This document shows, piece after piece, positions 33,734 through 44,381 of a stretch of 64,000 nucleotides of DNA (positions are counted from its first letter, which is position 1; each line of letters starts with the position of its first letter). The position numbers and the translations under genes are program-made. Below the pieces are notes generated by a model, which was not told where the DNA came from, searched no databases, and saw only the letters and a list, made by a program, of their open reading frames with translations. Source of the DNA: Panax quinquefolius (lineage: Eukaryota; Streptophyta; Magnoliopsida; Apiales; Araliaceae); NCBI GenBank assembly GCA_020205615.1, contig CM035173.1, positions 54,013,300-54,077,299 on the forward strand, written 5' to 3'.

Positions 33734-34142
33734 ATAATAATTCTCTCAAGTTGTATGCCCTAAAACTTGAGGTGACACAATAAATTGAGAGTACAAATTT
33801 ACCTTTAATTAGGTTGAGAAACCTAAATAACTTCACCACCCAAAACACCCCAAGCAATAAAGTCTTCAAACTTTCAATAGAACGGAGATAGTGCCGAATA
33901 CCCACGAGCAATAAATTGTAATCCTCTCAATTTATTCATTTGATACCTTCTTGTTACCAAACTACTCTCATGTGAAAAATAAGACTCTCATAGCCTTATT
34001 TATAGTATTCTTCATAATTCATTCTTATTATGGTTTAGAAACAATTTATTCTCCTAATTAATTTAGGGATCACATCTCCTTGTCATAGTCATCAATCAAT
34101 CTAACAAGTAAATCCTTTTTCAACTTGAATTCCTTTCATGGG
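33734..34142 (-). repeat. Copia C 3' LTR, middle piece
   Basis: Continues the copia LTR after A4's TSD and aligns with 40970-41277 (CCCTAAAACTTGAGGT, TTTACCTTTAATTAGGTTGA, ACTTCACCACCC). It ends at ATGGG, the TSD of gypsy E. Confidence 0.82.
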
Positions 34143-34677
34143 TGATGTTGGACAGCTGTCTTTAGAGTTTGAGGAAGAGTTAGATAAGAAACAGGGAAGG
34201 ATAACTGGTCCGAGGAAACGAAAATAATTCCCAAAGAACTGAAGTTGTTCCCGAAGAGCTGGGTTCGAATGGCTTCGGGAGATCGAAACTTCTTCGGAAA
34301 TGGCGTAATGGCTTGGGGAAGACTGAATTGTTTCTTTATTATTATTATTTAATTCTTTTATAGTAATAGTATTTTATTACGTTGTAAATCTTTTATAATA
34401 AGTTGTTAGGATTTTATTTTCGTATCTCTAGGAAGATTTGTTTCCATATCTCTAGGAATTCTGTTATGACTTGGGCAACTTGGGTAACTCGGGCAGAAAG
34501 ATAAGACTTAGAGAGAAAGTTTTGTTAAGCTATATAACCCGGCTTGTTGGTTGAAGGAGATTCATTCATTAATAATTTACCTTTTACAATTGATATTGTA
34601 TTATTTTCCTGGTGGATTCCAGTTTTTGTTCTAAGAGCTTATGCTGGTAAACTCTTTGTGTATTCCATTCTGCGTTA
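34143..34677 (+). repeat. 5' LTR of element E
   Basis: Begins TGATGTTGGACAGC and ends CTGCGTTA just before the PBS; TATATAACCCGG near 34533 is a possible TATA region. Confidence 0.88.
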
Positions 34678-34679
34678 AT

Positions 34680-34692
34680 TGGTATCAAAGCC
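34680..34692 (+). other. Primer-binding site of element E
   Basis: TGGTATCAAAGCC directly after the LTR, one base from the usual initiator tRNA-Met PBS core. Confidence 0.85.
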
Positions 34693-34710
34693 AAGGATTT
34701 TTCCTTGTCA

Positions 34711-35985
34711 ATGGCCAACAATGAAGGCGGGAGAGATAACCTTGACAACGTTGGTCGCAGGGATGCCGAATTATGGGCGGCGATTGATGAGTAACGTCAG
34801 TAGATGGCAAAGGCAGAAACCATGTTATAATAATTGATGTTGCGACAACCAGACCCAACGATCCTATCAACAGTAGAGACGGAGGCGAGGGATTTGCCCT
34901 TGGCCTTATTGGAGGTGAACGTCCCCATGAAGCAGCGAGATGTGAACAGTTTGAAGACCTTAGTGATGAAGATTCTGATGCGGAGCTTACAAGACACCAA
35001 AGAAACCTTCATCAACAACAAAACCAAAACAAAAATTAATCTGACTATCGAATACGCGCGGATATACCATTGTTCCATGGTAAGTTGCATATTGAAGAGT
35101 TTCTGGATTGGCTTTCTGAGGTCGAGAGATTTTTTGAGTTGATGGAGGTCCTAGCAGATCGACAAGTTAACCAAATAGCATATAAGTTGAGAAGTGGGGC
35201 TACTATTTGGTGGGAGAAGTTACAGTTGGATCGACGACGACAGGCAAAACTCCTATCCGATCTTGGAGGCGAATGAAGCAAGTTATGATGAATAGATTTT
35301 TACCCCCAGATTATGAACAATTTATTTTCTGGAGTTATCAAAATTGTGCACAGGGTAATAGAACTATGGCTGGATATACAGAGGAGTGGTCTAGGCTGTC
35401 AGTGCATAACAACTTGAATGAGACCGAGGCACATCAAGTCTTTAGGTACTTGGAGGGATTGAAGCGTTCTATCCGAGACAAATTTGGACTACAAGTCATT
35501 TGGACAATGGATAAAACACATAATATGGATTTGAAAGTATAATTAATGGAGAAGACATCCAATCGATTTGCTTATCACAAGAAGGATATGGCGGAGACGT
35601 CCAATGCAGTCGCCAACATAAATAGATTTCTGGTGAGCAATGGGAAGAATCAGTCTACAACTAATGTCGTTCAGTCACAAAAGGGTTCGGGACCTACTAA
35701 TACTTCTAGTGGTACAGGACCTACGACATTGGCTATGAAGGAAGCCCCATGAGCACCGAACCCATATGTTAAATTATGTGGTTTTAAGTGCTACCGGTGT
35801 GGACAACCAGGTCATCGTTCAAATAAATGTCCAACAAGGAAACTGGTGAACTTCATGGAAGTTGGTGAGGAGGAAGAGGATGACCAGTACGATGAAGAAG
35901 AAATAGATATGGACGAATTCTGGGATGGTGCAGAAATAGCCGAGGAACTTGGAGAGCATGTAAACTACGTAATTCTGTGAGTCAT
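34711..35985 (+). pseudogene. Gypsy Gag of element E
   Basis: The first ATG after the PBS (34711) opens MANNEGGRDNLDNVG but early stops follow. The capsid domain is in another frame from about 35058: ADIPLFHGKLHIEEFLDWLS, EVERFF, QVNQIAYKLRSGATIWWEKL. A frameshift in 35207-35276 leads to MMNRFLPPDYEQFIF, CAQGNRTMAGYTEEWSRLS and YLEGLKRSIRDKFGL. A CCHC knuckle [14 protein letters not shown] follows at about 35790-35831, then an acidic tail ([12 protein letters not shown]). The order fits Retrotrans_gag plus zinc knuckle. Confidence 0.85.
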
Positions 35986-36039
35986 ATGCTCAACAAAGAT
36001 AGAAGACTCCTTACAAAGAAATAACTTTTTAAGGCATGT

Positions 36040-36450
36040 TGCAGTGTTCAAGGGAAGGTGTGTGACCTAATTGTAGACAGTGGGAGTTGTGACAATTTTG
36101 TGTCAAAGAAGTTTGTAGAACACCTGAAACTATGGGTAGAAAAACACCTGAAACCCTATGTAATTGGGTGCATTTAAAAAGGAACCAAGGTGAACATGAC
36201 TGAAGTGTGCAAAGTCCCTATCTCGATCGGACAGCACTACCGAGATGAAGTGGTGTGTGACATAATCGACATGGATGCTAGTCACTTGTTATTGGGACGA
36301 CCATGGCAGTTTAACATGGATGTCACTTACAGAGGGCGCAAAAATCTATTTGTTTTTAATTGGGGTGGCAAGAAGATTGCGATGGTTCCAAAACAAAATT
36401 CGGGTGGTGGTGTAACTAAGAACCAAAAAGAAGAGCAACCTTTACTATAG
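36040..36450 (+). pseudogene. Aspartic protease of element E
   Basis: The catalytic region reads LIVDSGSCDNFVSKKFVEHL (about 36070-36129; D-S-G). It continues in the open frame 36190-36450 with VCKVPISIGQHYRDEVVCDI and ASHLLLGRPWQFNMDVTYRG, the LLLGRPW landmark of Reina- or CRM-type proteases. Small indels and a TAA near 36177 interrupt it. Confidence 0.8.
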
Positions 36451-36510
36451 GTAATTATGTCAGCAGCTAATTTGGAGTTATAAATTAAAGAGGCACAAGA
36501 GGTACATGTT

Positions 36511-37233
36511 GTGGTGGTGCGAGCTTTAGTGGTAGAAGGGAAGGAAGAGCCAAAATTTGTGTTACCCAATAAGGTACAGTCCCTTTTAGGTGAATTTTGT
36601 GAGTTGGTATCTAATGATTTACCAAATGAACTTCCACCACTGAGGGATATTCAACACATCATCGATCTAATTTTGGGGGAAAGCTTACCTAATTTTCCAC
36701 ATAATCGAATGAGTCCCAAAGAAAATCAGATCTTACAAGAAAAGGTGGAGGAGTTATTGAAATTTGTTCGAGAAAGTATGAGTCCATGTGCGATTTCTGC
36801 ATTACTAGTCCAGAAGAAAGATGGCAGTTGGAGAATGTGCGTTGATAGCGAGCAATCAACAAGATAACTGTCTGATATATTTTTTTGATTCCGAGGATGG
36901 ATGACATGTTAGATATGTTGGAGGGTTTCTAAATTATTCTTGAACATAGATCTTCAGAATGGATATCATCAGATTCGAATCAAGCTTGGTGATGAATGGA
37001 AAATAGCGTTCAAAACAAAGGATGGACTCTACGAGTGGGTAGTTATGCCATTTAGATTATCCAATGTGCCTAGTACTTTTATACGACTTATGAATCAAGT
37101 ATTAAGACCATTCATCGAGAAATATGTTGTCGTTTATTTTGATGATATACTGATTTATAGCCAGAATGAGGAATATCATATGGAACACCTTAGGGCCATG
37201 TTGGAGGTTTTGACCGAAAATAAGGTAGCAGAC
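36511..37233 (+). pseudogene. Partial reverse transcriptase of element E
   Basis: [31 protein letters not shown], then [13 protein letters not shown] form the RT entry. A compound frameshift with stops lies at 36862-36939. [14 protein letters not shown] (first Asp), [20 protein letters not shown] and [13 protein letters not shown] (catalytic Asp pair) follow in the frame starting at 36940. The frame then jumps from [10 protein letters not shown] straight to [11 protein letters not shown], the very end of RNase H, so about 300 residues are deleted without changing frame. Confidence 0.85.
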
Positions 37234-38538
37234 GCGTTAAGTCGACGTGCGAGTCTATTGGTGACTATGCAATAAGAGATCATTGGGTTTGAATTTTTGA
37301 AAGAGATGTATTCAGATGATGAAGACTTTACCGAAGTATGGGAGAAATGTGTTCAAAAATAAACAAAGGGAGAGTTTCATGTGGTTGATGACTATATGTT
37401 TCATGGAAATCAGTTATGTAAACCTCAGGGTTCATTGAGATAAAAAATGATTCAGGAAATACATAGAAGAGGTTTGAGTGTTCATTTGGGACGTGAAAAG
37501 ACCATTATTAGAGTAGCCGAACGGTATTATTGGCCTCAGCTGAAGCGCGATATGGGAAACTTGGTTTTCAAGTGTTATATGTGTTAGAATTCGAAGGGTC
37601 AAGCTCAGAATATAGGTCTTTACATGCCTCTACCAGTACCAAATGTTATATTGGAGGATCTATCAATGGATTTTGTTATGGGTCTCCCTCGGACTCAATG
37701 GGGAGTGGATTCTGTGTTTGTTGTGGCTGACCATTTCTCTAAGATGGGATATTTCATTCTTTGTCAGAAGACCTCTGATGCATCCCACACGTCTCAGTTG
37801 TTCTTTCGGGAAGTGGTTCGTCTACATGGAGTTCCTCATTCTATCATTTCTGATAGGCATTCAAATTTCCTTAGCTATTTTTGGATCACATTATGGCGAC
37901 GGATGGATACTACTTTGAAGTTCAGTAGCACTGCACATCCACAGATTCATGGAAAGACTGAAAATTTGATCCGAACGCTTGGCAATTTGATTCGGATTAT
38001 TTGTGGTGATAAGACAAAGAAGTGGGATGTGGCGTTGGCACAAGCTGAGTTCGCATATAATAATGTTATTCACACTGCTACGGGTCAATCTCCTTTTGCT
38101 TTAGTATATCGAAAATCTCTTAAACATGCGTTAGATCTGGCAAGTCTTCTTACGGTTGCTAGAAATAGTGTTGCTGCTGAAAACCTGGTTGGGCAAGTTT
38201 GAGATGTTCAGACCATAGTGAAAGCTAGGTTGGAGGAGAAGAATATGAAGTATAAAGCCATAGCCGATGCCAAGAGGCGTTCAAATTTGTTTAAAGAAGG
38301 TGATCAGGTTATGGTATTCTTGCAAAAAAAAAGGTTTTCAGTCGGTTCATATAATAAGTTGAAGCCACAAAAGTATGGTCCATACAAGGTAATCAAGAAG
38401 ATCAATGATAATGCCTTCTTGATTGACTTGCCTGCCGAAATGAACATCTCTCATTCTTTTAATGTATCCGATCTTTATGAGTTCTGTGAAGATGTTCCAC
38501 TTTATACAGAATATAACTCGAGGTCGAGTTCTTCGTAG
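37234..38538 (+). pseudogene. RNase H tail and integrase of element E
   Basis: Starts with the VADALSRR end of RNase H. A zinc-binding part follows ([15 protein letters not shown] and KCYMC, several stops). The core is open from 37624: [41 protein letters not shown], so D, D and E are kept. The C-terminal part (38218-38538) contains [20 protein letters not shown] and [20 protein letters not shown], ending [12 protein letters not shown]. No chromodomain is visible before the stop at 38536-38538. Confidence 0.85.
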
Positions 38539-38549
38539 GTGGGAAGGAC
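38537..38549 (+). other. Polypurine tract of element E
   Basis: AGGTGGGAAGGAC lies directly before the TGATG start of the 3' LTR and overlaps the integrase stop. Confidence 0.8.
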
Positions 38550-39123
38550 TGATGTAGGACAGCTGGCTTTGGAGTTTGAGGAAGAGTTAGATAAGAAATG
38601 GGGAAGGAGAATTGGTCTAAGGAAACAACCATAATTCCCAATGAACTGAAGTTGTTCATGAAGAGTTGGGTTCGAATGGCTTCAGGAGAGGTCTTTGGGT
38701 TTGGAAATGACGTCATGGCTTCAAGATATCGAATCTTCTTCGGAAATGGTGTCATGGCTTCGGGAAGACTAGATTGTTTCTTTATTATTATTATTTAGTT
38801 CTTTAATAGTAATAGTATTTTATTTGGTGGTAAATCTTTTATAATAAGCTGTTAGGATTTTATTTCCTTATCTTTAGGAAGATTTGTTTCCATATCTCTA
38901 GGAATTCTATTATGACTTAGGCAACTTGGGTAACTCGGGAAGAAATATAAGACTTGAAGAGAAAGTTTTGTTAAGCTATATAACCCGACTTGTGGGTTGA
39001 AGGAGATTCATTCATTAATAATTTACCTTTTATGATTGATATTGTATTGTTTTCCCAGTGGATTCCAGATTATATTCTAAGAGCTTACGCTGGTAAACTC
39101 TTTGCGTATTCCTTTATGTATCA
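38550..39123 (+). repeat. 3' LTR of element E
   Basis: Matches the 5' LTR with scattered substitutions and has about 40 extra bases in the TTCGGAAATGG region (38700-38760). It ends TTATGTATCA before the ATGGG TSD. Confidence 0.88.
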
Positions 39124-39160
39124 ATGGGTGAGGACCCAAACCCAACAATCTCCTCCTCCG
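39124..39160 (-). other. Start of copia C 3' LTR and its PPT
   Basis: On the minus strand GTTCGGAGGAGGAGAT (PPT, 39163-39148) is followed by TGTTGGGTTTGGGTCCTCAC, the LTR start at 39147. The LTR continues across element E into 34142. Confidence 0.75.
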
Positions 39161-39528
39161 AACTTATGAGAGGAGGGATCACTAACCACAACTCCTTACT
39201 CAGAGTTAATTCCAACAAAATCTTGGCCAATTCAAGTTTCTTGGAACTTTCAACTTTCTTCATGTCCGACTTTGTCTCATTGGCAATGTTCTTTTCATTT
39301 GGAGGAATCCAACACAAACATCTTGACATATTTTTACTTGTCAAATTCATTCACAATAGCTTTGTACCCTTGTTGTGAGCTATCATTTTCCTTGTTCACT
39401 TTCGGTGCCCATTTAAAGAGAAGAGCTTTTTTCTCATGGTTTTCATGCAAGGATTTTCTCCTATCTCGCATGACTTTGTACCACATCCTTTTTTGCCTAA
39501 CTCCCTCATCTTCAACACCTCTCACATG
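39161..39528 (-). other. Unrecognised coding-like segment inside copia C
   Basis: Where integrase, RT and RNase H should be, the minus strand instead continues the pre-integrase frame as an open, Lys/Arg-rich sequence (HVRGVEDEGVRQKRMWYKVM onward) to a stop at 39334. A second overlapping frame (39350-39114) is also open and Lys/Glu-rich. Neither resembles copia pol. It could be a captured host fragment, a lineage-specific 3' region or simple decay; I do not recognise it. Confidence 0.4.
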
Positions 39529-39960
39529 TGCTTGCATCATGTAAAGATTGTCTACCTTCTTACCTCTAGTCACCACTAGAGACCTTTTAGTGAGCTTCCA
39601 CTGACTTTCACTAAAGTAACTTTTATAACCATGCTCATCAAGCTTACTATTAGAGATCAAATTAAGACGGTTATCCGAAACATGTCTTTATTCTCTCAAC
39701 ATCAACCTGTAACCATTGTTAATCTTTAAACAAATATCTTTAATTCTTATAACCTTAGATGTACTTCCGTTTCCCATCCGTACATAGCTAAAATCACCAC
39801 TAGTGTATGATGTGAAGATTTCACCACGCAAAGTAGCATGGAACGAAGCACTCGAATCAATAATCCAATCATTAACATGGCACTTGGTTTTATCATCACA
39901 AACAATGGCTACATCAACATCGGATAGATACACAATCGAATATATATCCTCATCTTTTTC
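39529..39960 (-). pseudogene. Copia C protease and GAG-pre-integrase segment
   Basis: A minus-strand frame with one internal stop reads YLSDVDVAIVCDD, WIIDSSASFHATLRGEIFTS, VRMGNGSTSKVIRIKDICLK, then LNLISNSKLDEHGYKSYFSE and SQWKLTKRSLVVTRGKK. This is the copia protease followed by the GAG-pre-integrase start. The catalytic D-S/T-G has become D-S-S, so the Gly is lost. Homology stops after DNLYMMQA at 39529. Confidence 0.8.
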
Positions 39961-39974
39961 CTTAGACTTCTCCT

Positions 39975-40690
39975 TCTTTAAAAAAAAATCACTCTTGCCT
40001 TATGTGACCTGGTTTCTGGCAGTGAAAAACATTTACTTCTTTTCTATCTCTTGACCTTCCCTTAGATTTGTCATCTTCAAGAGAGTTTCTCACTTTATTT
40101 CTGTCTTTACTCTATGCAACAAAAACTTGTGACTCAACACTAATCACCATGGTATCTTTTCCCCTTTATTCCTTATTAAACAAATTATCCTTGGTTGTAT
40201 CTATGGTCATCTTGCCATTAAGAGCGGAGTAACTCAACGATACAACAATAATCTCCTAGCTATCAGGCAAAAAGCTCAACAATAACAAAATCTTCATCTC
40301 ATCGGCAATGACCATCTTCATTGTACTCAACTGATTTATAAAACTCTGAAAATCACTCAAGTGTTCTGCAACAGAGTTTATATCCTTAAACTTAGAATTC
40401 ACAAGCTTCCTAATAAAAAAAGCTTTATTTTGCGTTGTCTTCCTTTCATACATGGACTCCAATTTTTGCAAGAGAGCATAATCTTTATGATGAAACACAC
40501 TTTGATCAATCCATGATCTAATTAAACAAATAGTCTTCCTGTTCATCTTGTTCCACTATGCGTCACTCTTGTTTATGGGCTTGACTCCTTTCTAAAGTTT
40601 CTCGTACGAATCCTTACAAAAAAGCAAATCCTCCGTTCTTGACTTCCAAATTGCATAATTTGTAACAGTGAGTATAATTATGCAACCTAT
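39975..40690 (-). pseudogene. Copia Gag of element C
   Basis: In one minus-strand frame with several stops: NYAIWKSRTEDLLFCKDSYE, NRKTICLIRSWIDQSVFHH, LQKLESMYERKTTQNKAFFI, KDINSVAEHLSDFQSFINQL, DEMKILLLLSFLPDS (UBN2-type capsid), then a degenerate knuckle FHCQKPGHIRQE that has lost outer Cys residues. The protease is in a different frame, so a frameshift lies near 39965. Confidence 0.82.
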
Positions 40691-40740
40691 TGTACAATCC
40701 AAAATTTAATTCGCACATGAAAATCACAAAAATAACCAAG

Positions 40741-40754
40741 AATTGATACTAGTA
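40741..40754 (-). other. Degenerate PBS of copia C
   Basis: On the minus strand CTAGTATCAATTCT follows the 5' LTR end (CACAATA). It is a weak match to TGGTATCAGAGC. Confidence 0.45.
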
Positions 40755-41277
40755 TTGTGAAAAATGCACCTAAAATAATCTCAATCCCAGGAGTTACTTT
40801 TCCCTCTTTGTGAAATTAAATAAGAAACAAACAAACCCCATAATGAGAATAAAAATAAAAAATAAACATCCACAAGCAAGACATAATATTTAATGTGGAA
40901 AACCCTTAAAGGAAAAAACAACAGGTTAAACTCTAAATCTCCACTATATCAAAATAATGGGCTTACAATAATCCTTCCAAGTTTTATGCCCTAAAACTTG
41001 AGGTTAAAAAATAAATTGAGAGTACAAATTTACCTTTAATTAGGTTGAGAAACCTAATTAACTTCACCACCCAAAAATGCCCCAAACAATAAATTCTTCA
41101 AACTTTAAATTGAACAAAGATGACGGCGGATTCCCATTAGCAACAAACTATTATCCTCTCAATTTATTCTTTTGGTACCTTTTTGCTACCAAGCTACTCT
41201 CATGTGAAAAATAAGACTCCCTTATAGCCTTATTTATAGTACTCTTTCTAATCCATTCCTATTATTTATTAAAAACT
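40755..41277 (-). repeat. 5' LTR of copia C (truncated)
   Basis: Aligns with the joined 3' LTR pieces from its end to about 41277 (TATTATTTATTAAAAAC); beyond this the sequence belongs to another element. Confidence 0.8.
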
Positions 41278-42471
41278 TGTAGTCGGAGAAACTCTACCTG
41301 TTTTTCTTCCACTTCGAGTTGTCGGCACACCCTTTACGAATCCTACTCCTCCCCAGCAGAGTCGCTAAAGAAATGTGTGCAAGGAAATTGAACCTTGCTA
41401 GGGTTAGGGTTTCATGTTAGCTGATGATGAGAGAAATCTATGAAGAGTACAGAATTGATTGATGAATTAAAGAGAGGTGAAGAACAGATGAATAATTACT
41501 CTAGTAACACATGACAGAACTCTTAGGGTTAAAGAGCATTCTCAGGTGTCTATGGTCTAGAGGGAATCCAAAGTCCCTTCTTTAGGAATGGAAGGAGTAT
41601 TTATAGTGTTTCCTGTGATTATGTGCTTGAAACATGTTCTTAAGGGAAATTCTAGAAATACCCGTAGTTACTCGAGTAATGCACAAATCGTCATCTTCTT
41701 CTTGCCACCAATCCAATCCCTCAATCAATTCTAAAAATGACTTGCCTCCATAAGACTTCTGTCTCAGGACTAATGGAGGTCCCTCTCAGTTCTCGTGTTA
41801 CAAGGTTCTTGTTGCTCAATCCATGTCTTTATGCTCTTCTTTCTTTATTTGAAATCTCGTCGTCGAAAACCTCAAAAGAGCTCGACACGAAACAGGGGAG
41901 GTCATGTCGTAGGGGGCCGAACCCTAGATTTGTGCCTCCTTCGGTTCTCTTCGTTCGTCTTGGCTTTTCTTGATCAACTTTCATTTTTTTCTCTTGATTA
42001 TTGACCATGTGAGAAGTTTCTCTTGTCCTTAAAGCTTTAAAGACAACCACTTCTAGAGCATCATAAATTTCTTAGCTTTTTTCGGTGGTTTGGGCTCGCT
42101 ATTCAAACATTGCACTACTTAAAACTTGTTTAGTATAATTTTCAGGAAAATGAAGTTGTGCGCCCCCTAGGAGACCAACCGCTAGGGTGGTTGAACCCTT
42201 GGGTGCCTAGGGGGCCCTTAGCTTCTTTGTTCCTCCTCTATTCGTTTTCCTTGTTTCGTTCTGATATTTCAAATCAAGTTCAATCACAAAAAATATTTTC
42301 AACTTTTGTCCTGAGGTGGGCTACCTAGGGGGACAACCACTGGGTCTCCCCTTTGTTCATTTATTGTTTTTCTTCATTTATTTTAATCTTGTTCATTTAT
42401 TTCTAACTTTCCTGTCTTTCATTGAATTCGTTTAGGTCACATGTAAAATCAAATTTGTACCTAGGCACACA
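41278..42471 (-). mobile_element. Minus-strand gypsy LTR with Ogre/Tat-like PBS (element G)
   Basis: 41374-42471 runs from TGTGTGC to GCACACA on the plus strand, perfect 7-bp inverted ends. On the minus strand the LTR end at 41374 is followed by TAGCGACTCTGCTGGGGA (41367-41350), close to the TGGCGACTC-CTGGGGA PBS of Ogre/Tat-type elements. Only about 100 bp of internal sequence remains before copia C at 41277. No coding region is left. The LTR has several CTAGGGGG-type G-runs (41912, 42159, 42210, 42329). Confidence 0.65.
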
Positions 42472-42499
42472 CTATTAAACAAGACAAAAAATCCATCCT

Positions 42500-42996
42500 T
42501 CAGCTAATGGGTGAGACAAGATCAGTTAATCCTCACCACCATGTTGAGAAGTTGTATTAATACAATTCACCTCACATTTCCAGTGTTGCTTTGTTTAAGG
42601 ATGCATGGGATCGACTGCTTACCATCTTTGTAAACAAATCTAGAGCTCGTTTTATGTCACTCAAGGAGAAGATGATCAACAATCCCCAAGGAAATCGAAG
42701 TATCAATGAGTACCTTCAATATATCCAGAATTTTGTTAATGATTTAGCCCTTGTCGACAATCCCATTGATGATGATGATGTTGTTCTTCACATCTAACTA
42801 GGTTAAATTCTGCTTTCAAATAGGCAACTGTTACAATTCGTACGAGAGATCTTCAATCTCCCTCGATCAACTACATAACAAATTATCTGACTATGAAATC
42901 CAAATTAGAAAGGCAAAAAAACTTGAGGCTACTACATCCACCATTATTCCTACTACTAATTACACTAAAAAATATTCACCCAAAACCTCACACTCA
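42500..42996 (+). pseudogene. Copia F Gag fragment
   Basis: WVRQDQLILTTMLRSC (from about 42509) then, in another frame, [40 protein letters not shown] and [20 protein letters not shown]. These are the UBN2/Gag motifs AWDxL--YANKS and RSVxEYL. A stop at 42795-42797 and further frame changes follow. Gag is cut at 42997 by the hAT-like element. Confidence 0.75.
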
Positions 42997-44176
42997 CAAT
43001 GGCGAAACCAGGGGGTCTAGGGGGGTCATATGACCCCCCCACCCTGTAATATTTAGGGGTTATTTGTTTTCCTTTTCCTTCCTTCTTTTTTATGTATTTT
43101 CTTTTTTCCTTTGCTTTTCTATTTGATTTTACTTTATCATTAAAATGGGGCAAAAAAAAAGCAGTAGCAATTCTCTCTATAAACTAATCAAAAATAAAAA
43201 GCTAAAGAAATAAAATAATTATTTTTGGACCCCACTATAGTTGTAACACCCCAGTCCCACATCGAAAGATAGGGAAAAAATTTATCTACATATAAGGAAA
43301 TAAGTTACTAACAATAGAACCTTCAAGTCATGACCTTTTGGGTGAGCCTGTGGTGGGATAAGATGACCCAAGAAGATACTATTGGGCCAGTAGTTTGAGG
43401 CCTTATTTTAATGGATTTGATTCGATTCGGACTTGGGATTTGACCCGAGATTTGTTCTGGACTCGGGATTTGACCCGGGTTGTTTCATATGGTATTAGAG
43501 CCGACTCTCAAAAGCTCAAGTTGGGTCATTCGATCGGGTTGCCAGAGGTGGGGACATGAAGGCCCACAATGAAGAGATGGAGGTCTGGAGGTGGGGACAC
43601 GAAGCCAGACGATATTATCCCACAATGGCTAGAAAGGAAATGGTCTTTAGGGCATGTGCGTCATCGGTTCTGACGGGGATGTCAGAAATTTAAGTGTGGG
43701 AGTTTGTAATACCTCAGTCCCACATCGAAAGATAGGGGAAAAATTTGTCTGCATATAAGGAAATAAGTTACTACCAATAGTACCTTCAAGTCATGACCTT
43801 TTGGGTGAGCCTGTGGTGGGCTAAGATGACCCAAGAAGATACTATTAGGCCAGTGGTTTGAGGCCTTATTTTGATAGATTTGATTCGATTCGAACTTGAG
43901 ATTTGACCTGAGATATGTTTCGGACTCGGGATTTGACCCGAGTTGTTTCAATAGTGATCATAAGTGCACTATAGTTCTATCATATCAAGATTATTAAATC
44001 TCTCTTCTTCTTTTTTTGTTGCTGGAATTCCTTCTTTCAAGCTAATTAATCTCATGAACCACAATATAAGGTTTTGAATATATAATATTATAATTTATAA
44101 TTTATCTGTGAAAGTAGCTAATCAGTTGACTAAAAACTTCAAAATTTGATTAATTGTCCCATAATTTGGAAAATTT

Positions 44177-44209
<33 letters not shown>

Positions 44210-44381
44210 ATTTAAAGTCATTAAACTCATAACTCAAAGGTTGAAAAGGGTTGGAATAGGATATTGTAAAATACTATAATTGGGTAAACTAAATTTGAAA
44301 GAAGCACTCCAAGTGTCAATAAATAATTTTTTTTACTGATGTATTTTGACCCCTTCTAAAAATGTTCTGGTTCCGCCACTG
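42997..44381 (+). mobile_element. Non-autonomous hAT-like element (1.39 kb) carrying a TRIM
   Basis: The ends are imperfect terminal inverted repeats: CAATGGCGAAACCAG at the left, and CAGTGGCGGAACCAG as the reverse complement of the right. The flanks CACACTCA (42989-42996) and CATACTCA (44382-44389) form an 8-bp TSD with one mismatch, the length expected of hAT. No transposase is present. Without the TRIM the element is about 670 bp. A (TG)n run lies at about 44188-44209. Strand is arbitrary. Confidence 0.78.
43242..43950 (+). mobile_element. Complete TRIM retrotransposon (709 bp)
   Basis: Two 246-bp LTRs (43242-43487, 43705-43950) start TGTAA(C/T)ACC(C/T)CAGTCCC and end TTGTTTCA. The PBS TGGTATTAGAGC is at 43490-43501, a purine-rich AAGTGTGGGAGTT precedes the 3' LTR, and perfect ATAGT TSDs flank it (43237-43241, 43951-43955). 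The LTRs differ at about 20 sites by eye. It has no coding capacity. It lacks the 5S-like segment that marks Cassandra TRIMs, as far as I can see. It must borrow all proteins from other LTR elements. Confidence 0.92.

Larger units (their letters stand above)
34143..39123 (+). mobile_element. Ty3/gypsy element E (small, Reina-like), 4.98 kb
   Basis: LTRs of 535 and 574 bp start TGATGT(T/A)GGACAGCTG. A tRNA-Met-type PBS, gag with CCHC knuckle, protease, RT, integrase and a PPT are in gypsy order, and ATGGG TSDs flank it (34138-34142 and 39124-39128). Its small size, short LTRs and [11 protein letters not shown] knuckle suggest a Reina-like chromovirus, but no chromodomain is visible. The RT thumb and nearly all of RNase H are deleted. 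Several stops and frameshifts occur. Confidence 0.9.
24718..41277 (-). mobile_element. Minus-strand Ty1/copia element C carrying two nested gypsy elements
   Basis: The 3' LTR is in three pieces (24718-24932, 33739-34142, 39129-39147), split by gypsy A4 and gypsy E, each flanked by its own TSD. Joined, the pieces total about 640 bp and run between TGTTGGG-type ends. The 5' LTR at 40755-41277 aligns with them but loses homology at about 41277. The internal region (39148-40754) holds gag, a protease/pre-integrase fragment and an unrecognised segment, but no integrase, RT or RNase H. Confidence 0.82.

Noticed and set aside
43242..43487. TRIM LTR as a Cassandra element carrying a 5S rRNA-like promoter
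   Set aside because: The opening CCCACATCGAAAG resembles Cassandra, but the 5S-derived internal block was not found.
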